A DNA stretch of 64,000 nucleotides, taken from assembly GCA_944989445.1 (NCBI GenBank), contig CALYLW010000015.1, positions 1,845,922 to 1,909,921 on the forward strand. The letters are read 5' to 3'. A program made the translations under genes and the position numbers. This document shows, in pieces, positions 47,201 through 59,200 of this stretch. Every line of letters starts with the position of its first letter. The stretch's first letter is position 1. Source of the stretch: Ampullaceana balthica. Its lineage: Eukaryota; Mollusca; Gastropoda; Lymnaeidae. The notes beneath the pieces were generated by a model. It saw nothing but the letters and a program-made list of their open reading frames with translations. It did no database searches and had not been told where the DNA came from.

Positions 47201-50200
47201 TTGATGCGTTTATAAACCGATATCGCCATGGCGGTCAACGCGTTAATTTTAAGCTTTGGACCCGTTAAATGGCCAGAAACGTTAAGTACGTTTGACACAG
47301 ATGGTCGCACCAAAATTACCGACCAAATGACAGGTTGTCATGAAAACTCTTGTTGCAATTTGGTATTACGAAAACATAACTTGAAATTTTTAACGACTGA
47401 AGTGAATTTAATGTTGCGAATGCTTAATAGTTACATCTGTTTATTCATTTGATGAGTTAGTTGCCGGAAGAATAGAGGAATTTGTATAATGTTGATACGA
47501 GTGACCAATACCGTTCAATACGGGTTGATTAAATTCACGGCTTCAGTGGCTTCAAAAAGCTAAGGAACAATTCCGTTCTTGTATCCAACTATTGTCACGT
47601 TATGTCACATTGAATGATCGTACACCAATGACGCAACTCGTGTGTGATGTCATTGGCCTGCGATAGCCGAGCGAACAGCGAGGGTATATTTCTAGACTGT
47701 TTTCGTTTCCGCTTTCTTGTTTTAGAACTCGGTGCTCGTAGCGCGATTCTTATGAGCATTAACGACTCCTTACATCAGAGGTGAGTTAGGTAACGGCCCA
47801 ACAAAGGAACTGATGACGATATCGTCAGTGTAAGCGGGTCGATGAGTAAGGTAATGACTGTGTAAAGATGTAATGGTTACCTGGCAGTGATGCGACCGAT
47901 CCTCCCAGCGGCTGTTGCACACTATTCGCTAACCTTACGCCAGCTCTCGGGGTCCGTGTTAGACGTTCTGCCGCAATAGCCCTCGCTGTTATGTGGACGA
48001 ACAAAAATGACCGCTGGTCAGCGCCCAGAGAAACGGCCAGTCTTTCAATAGAGGGAGGGGGATTATCCGCCCCCTCTACCCCCCCCATCTCCTGACTCTT
48101 GTTGTAGGTCTGGTCTACCTACCACTGCCCCCCCCCCACCCGACAAGATCACCTTTCAATAGGTGTGTTGTTGTTGGGCTCGGGTCTCTGCAGAGCTTTG
48201 TTGTACCAAAGACTTAATCATTGCTAGGGACAGTGGCAAACCGTTGCTTAAAGTTAGGAACGTCAGACTTTCACAGACAGACACAGAGAAGTCTTCCTTT
48301 ACAAAATTACATTTCACAGACAGACACAGAGAAGTCTTCCTTTACAAAATTACATTTCACAGACAGACACAGAGAAGTCTTCCTTTACAAAATTACACTT
48401 TCACAGACAGACACAGAGAAGTCTTCCTTTACAAACTTACATTTCACAGACAGACACAGAGAAGTCTTCCTTTACAAAATTACACTTTCACAGACAGACA
48501 CAGAGAAGTCTTCCTTTACAAAATTACACTTTCACAGACAGACACAGAGAAGTCTTCCTTTACAAACTTTCCAAACTTACAAATATTTTGATGAGAGCGT
48601 TTTGTTGGTTATGTTTTGGATTGAACCTATCATGTACCCGGACACAGACACATGGTCCATTACTCAACATTGCCAGATGCCCAGACATGAAGTGGGTCCC
48701 AGTATCACATGGTCTGTGAACTCTCGCTAAGCTAATTGTGGGAATAGGCCTCAAGTCAACAGTTCATCGGTAGACCAAGCCTGACATCTGAAGGAACACG
48801 TCATACACGTGACGCCCCGCCCACTCGGACACTCCTACTTATTCTCTCACCGCCATCTTTGTGTGTGTGTGTGCTGTGGGTAACGAATCAAAGAAAGTAT
48901 TTTAATACGTCAAGTCTGTAAAGCGTTGTGCTTTGCGTTAAATTATCCTTCTTCAATATCCTTTAGTTGTGGCACCACAAAAGGTTGTTGATGAATATAA
49001 TTGGTTGAAGGCGAGGCAGCTGTACATTGGTAATCGGGGAATATCAAGAAGCAATATTAATATATATCATCAACATTTACCTAGAAAACAGTCGAAGAAG
49101 TTACGAAGACCTTTATATCAATATCAGTTTATTATGTTACGAAGACCTTTATATCAATATCAGTTTATTATGTTACGAAGACCTTTATATCAATATCAGT
49201 TTATTATGTTACGAAGACTTTTATATCAATATCAGTTTATTATGTTACGAAGACCTTTATATCAATATCAGTTTATTATGTTACGAAGACCTTTATATCA
49301 ATATCAGTTTATTATGTTACGAAGACCTTTATATCAATATCAGTTTATTATGTTACGAAGACCTTTATATCAATATCAGTTTATTATGTTACGAAGACCG
49401 TTATATCAATATCAGTTTATTATGTTACTTTTGGTTTTGGTATTTAGTGATGCTTGTTTATTTTTTCAATTATTTTTTTTCTGCATGTCCATTTTACAAA
49501 TCACAAGGTTCAGACTTCTTGCTCTCTGTTTATTTTTACTGTCATCCGCAATCAGTTGTAGACTTGGGGATCTTGTCTTTCGATTTGAAATCTCAACTCA
49601 AAAAACTCTAAACGAAAGGCACTTGACTCAGAGATCGTGAACCATGACGTCATCGTTCAACTCATGGGGGCGATCTAATCGTTATTTAACCTCGAACCCA
49701 ATCTCCTGTTACGACGGTGCATCTGTACTAAACCATGCATTCTTGTTAAAATGGTACACATGTGCTGCTTTATTTACACTCGTCCAGTGAGAAAGACATT
49801 CCTCAACATGGTCAATGCCAACAGTATCAAGACACCTGACAATAGTAATAGATACAATCAAAAACTTATCATGACCAGCGATGATATAGTAAAACTTGGA
49901 TGGGGTCTTCACATGGGTATTGAAGGATTTGGTCATTCTTGTTGAGAAAGTTGTTGTTTTTTTAAAATAATTTTGTTTATTCTTCTGGAAAACAATAACC
50001 CTGTATATATTGCTGATAACCAATACATTGCAAAAGTACTGCATGTTTCCAAGATGATTATTTTACTTCAAGATGATTATTTTACTTCAAGATGATTATG
50101 TGTATTCAAAGATCCACGTACGTCATTGAACTCCATCTGAAGACTTAGGTAGTGATATAGAACCAATAGCATGCAGATGTACTGGACCACAGCGGCCTTG

Positions 50201-53200
50201 CGAGAATTGCCCGCATCCTGAAGGGGGGTGGGTCCGTGTGTACCTCCAGGTTCGACTTACGTGGGTCAGTGTAACCGACAGGCTAAGTCAATATGTGTGT
50301 GTGTTGTCGGTTGAGGGAGATACGAACCACACCTCGTGTAGTCCGTTATCGGAACAGCTGGTACCGTCCACGGATGATTGAATCACACCGAGTCAATCTT
50401 GTGTAACGTTACGTCCGGACCAGCGTGACACGAGAGTTAGGGGCCTTGAGGGACCGTCTCATAGTGGTTCAGACCTTGACGTGCTGGACATCATTGCTGG
50501 TCACTGAAAAAAATCTTTTTTTTATTTTTCATTCCTATGACATAGTGAGAAAATAATGAGGGAAAAAAGGGGGGGGGGTTAGGGCGGAATCATCCGTTAC
50601 CTTAGTTTAATTTTTTTCCCTTTAAAATTATCAACCTACGCAAAACAAAAAAGAATAAGTTTAATCATGTGCAGCGTGCCATGATAATTAATAATAATAA
50701 ATTGATTATTTATATAGCGTTGTATCCCAATAAGGAACTGGGCTCACAGCGCTTTACATGAAAGAAATAACATACCTATAAATATTAAATTAACTTTCAT
50801 ATCATAACATACACAAAAATTACAGTACATTATACATAAGCTACGTTAATCATTTACAAGAAATGTTGTTTCATTAATTTTGAAAATAAATTTTGAAAAG
50901 ATATGTCTTAAGTGCAGTCTTGAAGGACTTGGTTGTTTGAATACTACGTAAGTATAATGGTAGAGAATTCCATTGTTTGGTTGCACAAAAAGAGAACGAC
51001 CTTTCACCAAATGTTTTGGTGCGTGTCGTAGGAACAGAGAGAACGCGTGTGTCTGCAGAAGATCGTAGCTGGCGAGTGGGTGAGTAGACCGACAAAAGTT
51101 CAGTAAGATACGATGGGCATGCGTCCGAAAAGAAGTTGTGGCAGAGAACGGCCAGTTTGTAATCAATACGGGCTTGTATAGGCAGCCAATGTAGTGAGCG
51201 AAGAAGTGGAGTAACATGGTCATGTTTTTTTGCTTTGAGCACCAGTCTGGCAGCTGAATTTTGAACTTTCTGTAGTTTTTCAATGCATTGTTTTGGCGCA
51301 CCTGACAGAAGAGAATTGCAGTAATCCATACGAGCTAGTACAAGAGCACAGACTAGAGTTTTTGTTGCACTAACTGTTAAGTAATGAAGGATTGAGCTGA
51401 TCTGACGAATGGCAGTGTAGGCAGAGCGACAGATGTGATTGATGAAGTTGTTAATAGACATGTTGTCAGAGATAATGTAGCCAAGATTCCTAGTCGATGT
51501 TTTGAACAGAATATCCGAACTGGCTACGTGAATTGACTTCGGAAGAGACAAAGTACTGCGTGATTTATTGTTGCAAAATATAAGTGCTTCAGTCTTGTCA
51601 TCATTCAGCTTGAGTTTGCTGAACGTCATCCAAGACTTTACCTCACCAATGCACTCTTGCATCAATTGGACAGCGGAGTCCATATTAGAGGGATCAGTGT
51701 GAGTATATAGCTGAGTATCATCTGCAAATGATTGGCTTTTAACTGAATGCTTTTCGAGCAGTAGAAGTAGTGGTCTTGTATACAGTACAAAAAGTACCGG
51801 ACCCAAAACAGAGCCCTGCGGCACACCATAAAGCAAGTCAGCTTTGTGAGAGATACAGCCATCTACTGATACTACCTGTGATCTGTTAGATAAGTATGAT
51901 TGAAACCAAGCCAGAACTGAGCCAGAAATTCCAAAATAATTTTGCAGGGTTTTCAGCAGTGTTTGATGGTCGACAGTGTCAAAGGCTGCACTAAGATCTA
52001 AGAGCACCAATATAGAAATTTTCCCACCGTCCAGTGCGAGTAGGAGGTCATTTGTTACCTTTAACAGGGTGGTCTCTGTGCTGTGAGAAGGTCTGTAGGC
52101 CGACTGATTAGGACTTAGAAGAGTGTGGTCATTTAGATAATTAGTCTTCTATTTGTTATTTGTATATACCAAGGGCCACAATCCATATCGTTTGGACAGG
52201 TGTTTAAATTTCTTAAACTATTAATTTTCAACAAATTCTCGCTTGAGATTTCACATGTGTGTGTGATTCGTGTTATATATACATATTATAATGGCATATT
52301 TAATGCTATCATTTCATGATGACGAGTTACATGGTTTACAATACATACAATGAGCTTGAACGCAATTTAATGATGACCAGTGGCGTCACTAGGGGGTGCG
52401 GAGGGGATGGGTCGCCCCGGGTGACACCAACCTTTGTGACGCCTCTGGATAAGATTGTGCACAGAGATTTATCTCTATAAGCTAGCGAGCTGAAATTTTG
52501 CAGGCAGTTTTGAACCGATGATAAAAACGATGTACATGTATCAAAATTTCCGATTGATCGCATCTACTGTAATTAAATTATTGAATTTTTAGATTATTTT
52601 ATTTATCTCTATGTATCATGTTAATTTTTGAGATAGAGTGTCGCGGTGCGTATTATATTGAACGACCTTTCCTGTCGTGTATTTTATTTACAACACTTTT
52701 TATAAACATATTCCTGATCGGTGCGCATTATATTAAAAATGTTTTACGACACATAACTACAATTTTGTATTTTTGGATTGTCTTGCGCTACGTATTATAA
52801 TAAAAATTCTTTTAGTTATGTCTCGTTCATAAAGGATTTATAGTGAAAAACTTGTTTTTTTACGGGTTTTTTTTAACCAGTTATTTTGTCTTCTCATTAT
52901 GGCTACATTTCACAATTGCTATTTTTATATGACATCGGGACGTACTTAATATTTGAACATAATATTTCAATGTCTAATTTCTATTTGATATTTAAGTAAA
53001 GTATATTTTTGCATACTGCCATGGGCTATAGACGATGTGACTATAGTATACACTCCGGTGTTCCAAAATCCGTTAATCAGATGGAAGTTGTGACTATGAG
53101 ATGACCCCCCTCTGTACACTGTGGTCAAGCTTTTGACGTAACATTGCGTGCTGTAGCGTGGACCAACGATTATCGAGACGCGAATGACGTAGTGAAAGTT

Positions 53201-56200
53201 GTGGTGGTCTGTCTGATGGTCAGTCTAGCTGTCCACGCGATGGTCTGTTCAGTCGGCCCAGCTGACGGTCTGTTCATTTGGTCCAACCGATGATGGTCAG
53301 GTTTGATGGTGGTTAGCAAGTCTGTCATATGTCAAAAATGTCCTTAGGAGATCTTCTATCGATTCACATGCCATCGCCATCATTATAAGTTTAGCTGCCC
53401 TCAAATTATTTTGGTGACGAACTTCCATTGTTACGATTACATAGTCTTTACTTTCATCTTAATGTTCAACAACGTAATATATATTGTACAGTGATGGCGA
53501 ACCTATGGCACGCGTGCCACAGTCGGCACGCAGAGCCTCATCAGCCGTCACGCGACTAAAATATTACTTCCTTAATCAAACCAGGTAATACAGCTAACCC
53601 CCCATTTTCGGGTTTCATTTGAGTGTTGGCACTCTGCTATAAATAAGTGGGTTTTGAATTTTGGGCACGCGGCCCCAAAAAGGCTCGCCCCCACTGGCCT
53701 AGTACATATAAAATATAAGAATTTCATTTAATTTATCATCTCAATTTCTACGTATTTTATTCTATAAATAAAATTTATGAAAACTGAAATTATTTATAAA
53801 GAAAAATTTAAAATTATTTTATAAGTTGCATGAGTTGAGTTACCTAAGCAATGTTACCTAACCAGAGTTACCTAACCAGAGTTACCTAACCTAAGTTACC
53901 TAACCAAAGTTACCTAACCAGAGTTACCTAACCTAAGTTACCTAACCAAAGTTACCTAACCTAAGTTACCTAAACAAAGTTACCTAAACAAAGTTACCTA
54001 ACCAAAGTTACCTAACCTAAGTTACCTAACCAAAGTTACCTAACCAGAGTTACCTGACCAGAGTTACCTAACCAAAGTTACCTAAACAAAGTTACCTAAC
54101 CAAAGTTACCTAACCAGAGTTACCTAACCAAAGTTACCTAACCAGAGTTACCTAACCAGAGTTACCTAACCAGAGCCATTAAATATGCAACAACTCCCCT
54201 GCCTCCACTGTTTGAGATCCACTGTCTGATACCACCAACACTGACCACTGTGCTCACTAAAATCACCTCGTGTGGTCAGTTAGCTGAAGGTCCAATAACT
54301 GACGTTAAGTGCTGACCAGGTTTTTAATGACCAATGGGCAAGGAAACAATTATCAGTAACAAACTTTTGATTGCATTTGAAGGGTATCTTGACCTACAGA
54401 CCTTGGCGGTCAAAGTGACCGGTCGATATGATCACGACCAATTCGGACGGTCATGTCCATGATCGGTCAATTTGAAATTCTACATTTAACGTCCATTCCT
54501 CAAATACCTGATTCAACTTTTTTGTTGTTAGTTATTTTTAAGATTGTTGTAAACATAACATCAGTAAATCTAACATCAGTAAATCTAACATCAGTAAATC
54601 TTAACATCAGTAAATCTAACATCAGTAAATCTAACATCAGTAAATCTAACATCAGTAAATCTAACACCAGTAAATCTAATATCAGTAAATCTAACATCAG
54701 TAAATCTAACATCAGTAAATCTAACATCAGTAAATCTAACGTCAGTAAATCTAACACCAGTAAATCTAAAATCAGTAAATCTAAAATCAGTAAACATAAC
54801 ATAAGTAAATCTAACATCAGTAAATCTAACATCAGTAAATCTAACATCAGTAAATCTAACATCAGTAAATCTAACATCAGTAAATCTAATATCAGTAAAC
54901 ATAACATAAGTAAATCTAACATCAGTAAATCTAACATCAGTAAATCTAACATCAGTAAATCTAACATCAGTAAATCTAATATCAGTAAACATAACATAAG
55001 TAAATCTAACATCAGTAAATCTAACATCAGTAAACATAACATCAGTAAATCTAACATCAGTAAATCTAACACCAGTAAACATAACATCAGTAAACATAAC
55101 ATCAGTAAACATAACATCAGTAAATCTAACATCAGTAAATCTAACATCAGTAAACATAACATCAGTAAATCTTACATCAGTAAACATAACATCAGTAAAG
55201 TGAGGTAATAAGAGAGGTCTTCGAAGTATGATTCAGTATCGCCTTTATGAATATTATTTGGGATTAAATTAAATTAACATATAAGGGGCACTGGTTTATT
55301 GTGTCCCCTAAGGGCAGGGGCACTGGTTATTTGTAGGGCTGCGGAAATTAACAATTAATTTCTCGATTAATCGTAAAAAAAATTATCGATTAAAATTTTG
55401 TTAACGATTAATCGACTCACCTCTTATAAATGTACTGGAAGTCAAAAAGTAAAATATTTTGGCCAAAGATATAAACTAATTTCCGGACGGTTACACAAAC
55501 ATTTTGGTTTTAAACGTGAATGTTCAAAATGTTGATAGAGTTTATTGTGTCTATTGAGTGAATTCGTTTGCCCACCATGCAATGTTCCCTCTAAGTCTAG
55601 GCTTCGTTGGTCCGCGTGCAAAGTTTAAAAAAAAACAACTCGTGTGCAAAGTTGCACAGCGTCCATTTTTTGGGAAATATTTTTAAAAAATTTCTTCGCG
55701 GCGATGCTAAACTCCTGCGTGGCGCTGCTTAAAGGGAACATTGCTACCATGGTTCTAACATTTCGCTTGCATGTCACCTGCAAACCAAACATCCACTACA
55801 GTATCAGAAACTTCAGCTGAGACAATCTAAAGCTATGTGAACGATTGTTCAGCTCGGCTGGTTATATTGTAAATTAGACCCGCTCATCACTTATGTCATC
55901 ACAAATGTCAACACACTTGTCTTTTTGCGTAGTTGGTTAAAAGATGACATATAAAGGAGACTTTCCAGTGTTATTTAGATTTTTCACAAGAACGTTTAAT
56001 AATAAGTTTTACTTATGACATCATAATGTTTTATCGAAATTAACGATTAATTAATCGTTAATTTTTCAAAAGTTAACGATTAAATTTAAATTAATCCTTA
56101 ACAGCCCTAGTTATTTGTAGCCTTCAATCCACCTAATGCCCCTAGTCTCGTGAAGGTCATGTCATGATGACATTAAGGTGTTGATATGATGCCATGTCAT

Positions 56201-59200
56201 CCAACTGAACATTTGTGCAGTATTTTGTTACCTTAAGTCTAAGTACCGGCTCCAGACAAAAATACCCACAGCTAAGATTAATATAAATATATGTATCGCC
56301 AGGGTTAAATACGTAAATCAAAGACTGAAATACGTACAGCGAGACATACTGAAAGTGTCATTAAAGAAACGTTCATGAAATTTTTACCTGAATCATATTG
56401 AAATGTATTTTTATATCATATCGTTGCAAGATTTGTATTTCTAATGTTGTTATATTGTCTCCCCAGACATTCCGTCTGCCACTGGGTCTCAAATATGACT
56501 GCCCATCCCCAACCACTTGGATGTTGGTGGCTGATTCACTCTTTGTGGTCCTTGCAGTGGGCCTCCCCGTGGCCCGCCAAAATCGTAAGCAAAAAAATTA
56601 TAAATAATCTCCTTAAAAGAAAACGATCAGATTAAATATTTAATTTGTATTATAGAGCCTGTACTGGTAATTTGTATTGTAATGTAAGATGGATCATTAA
56701 TCATAGCCCGAGAATATAGGTCAAGATTGCAATATACTTAGAATATAGGCCAAGATTACAATATACTTAGAATATAGGCCAAGATTACAATATACTTAGA
56801 ATATAGGCCAATATTACAATATACTTAGAATATAGGCCAAGATTACAATATTAATCGTAGTTTTAATATACACTATTGCACTGGGGAACTCTGTCTCAAA
56901 AGTGGAGAATTTAACGTTATTGTTGTGAATTTTACAACATCCCCGTGTAAAGAAACATTTTCAAGAATAAAAACTTGAAGAAAAATTTGACACCAAACTT
57001 GTCCGATGATAATCTCAGGTCACTGCTGATGTGAGGGACAACAAATCTTAAGTCAGAAATGTCTGGCATCCAGGAAACAATTTCAACATTCCCAGTAATG
57101 CAGGAGATCTTGTGCAGTGTAGCAATGTGTTACATAGCTAAATAAAATAAAATAAAATAAATAATTAAGCACCACATCCATAACTTGATTCTTTTATTTG
57201 GACCACAGGCCCCGAACTGCTGTTTGATAGTTAATGTGGCCCTAGGATTGAAAAGTTTGGTGATCCCTGTTGTAAAATATCATTGTACAATTTAGACCAT
57301 TTTCTTGAATGTTGAAATATGTTCTTCACAGTATTTTACAAGTCCAATACAAGATTCTTTAAACTAAACTTTCAAAACATTTGTTTATTTCCTACACTAA
57401 AAGTTAGATGAAAAGGTTTATTGTCCAATAAAGTCAAGATTTGTTGTTTCCCTTTCAGGTAAAGCCTTTCAGTCGATGTGGGGGGAGCTGGCTGGTGTGT
57501 TTGAGGACTTCTTGTTCTCTCAGCAGTGAGTCGGATAGAATGCTTCCGCTACCACTACCACCACTACTTCTATTACTACGATGACTACTACTAATACTAC
57601 TACTTCTACTACTACTGCTACTATTACTACTACTACAATGTCATTGAGTTTCCAAGATCTACCACATATCACACCATCAATCCAACATTCACTATTGCCA
57701 GATTTTTAAAGTGGACACACTTTCCATCAGATTCCCGCTATAAGTATTTAACATTGGCCCCAATCTTTATATTTATCACTTGCCCTTGCACCCCAATCAA
57801 CTTGTAACAACTTGTTCCTCTAGTTCATAGGTTCCCAACCTTTTTCGGGTGGCGACCCCTTTTTATAAAAGCCATGTCACCCGTGACCCCCATGTTATTG
57901 AAATAGGCATTTTCAATTAAGGCTTTTAAAAACAATAGTTTTATGGTATAATTTTATTTTCTATTTTGTTTTAATAATTAATTTAATGTGTTTGTTGAAA
58001 TTGCATATCATTAACCAACTTCCGAATTCTCGGGTGAGTTTTTGTTAAGGCCAACCTCATTATAGTAAATATTTTTTGACCAATGTATAAGTTGGCGACC
58101 CCCAGAAAACCATTCGCGACCCCAAGGGGAAGGGGGTTGCCACCCACAGATTGGGAACCTGGGCTCAAGTTTGTTTGCCCAGCACCAGTATAAACATTAA
58201 TTTATAAAAACTTGTACTGGCAGTCAGTGATTATGTAGAAACCAACCCCCTTAGTTCATATAAGGTATATATATATACATCTTATAGATATTTAAGTTAA
58301 ATCCATTCTACCTTCCTCGTCTTTATCATATTTTATGGACTATAAGACACTTTTCTGCTTTAAAAAAGTATTATAGTATAGTCTTATAGTTGAAAATAAT
58401 ATTTTAAAAGTAAAGATGCTATAAATTGCTTAAAAATTAAGATACATCTAATGGTTTGTAAAATACAGTAAACATTTGCACCTTCACTTGATATATAATA
58501 TAATCATTATTAAACTGGTTCCCTCGATTCATCTATAGACACTATTACAAAAATTTATCTATAAATACTCAAACACCCATAAGCTCCCTAACACCAATTC
58601 ACATATTTGACCACCATAACACCAATTCACCTATTTGAACACCCTAACACTAATTCACCTATTTGAGCACCCTAACACCAATTCACCTGTTTGAACACCA
58701 TAACACCGATTCACCTATTTGAACACCTAACACCAATTCACCTATTTGAACACCATAACACCAATTCACCTATTTGAACACCATAACACCAATTCACCTA
58801 TTTGAACACCATAACACCAATTCACCTATTTGAACACCATAACACCCATTCACCTATCTGAACACCCTAACACCAATTCACCTATTTGAACACCCTAACA
58901 CCAATTCACCTATTTGAACACCCTTTCACCTTGTCCACAGCTCATGTCCACCCACTTTGTCAGTGGAAGACTTCCAGAGAGACGAGTCGTTCGACTGTCG
59001 TGTGGTCAATCTCATCCGAGATGACATACTGCCCCATGCTGGGCACCTGCCCCCTGACTTCATGGTCAAGGTCATGGATATATTGAACAGGGGATCAATT
59101 CACTCAACAACATCGGATTGTTTTGTAGGTGAGTGAATGCTCATTGAAAATGGAACCAAAAATATCTGAGAGATTAAACCTGATTGAAAAAGGTGAAATG

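Noticed and set aside
47014..48088. Several frames of 74-99 codons in the giant intron
   Set aside because: No homology, no splice signals of note, lengths expected by chance.
52379..52448. 70-base segment with cagtggcgtcac and gtgacgcctctg ends
   Set aside because: Looks like a tiny hAT-type element but the flanking 8-mers do not match, so it is not listed as a transposon.
54453..55208. SNISK-repeat frame of 251 codons and two antisense frames
   Set aside because: Product of a 15-bp array, open on both strands.
57190..57275. Possible hAT end with ccacaggcccc and ggtgatccctg
   Set aside because: Only one terminus is convincing; it may be a fragment.
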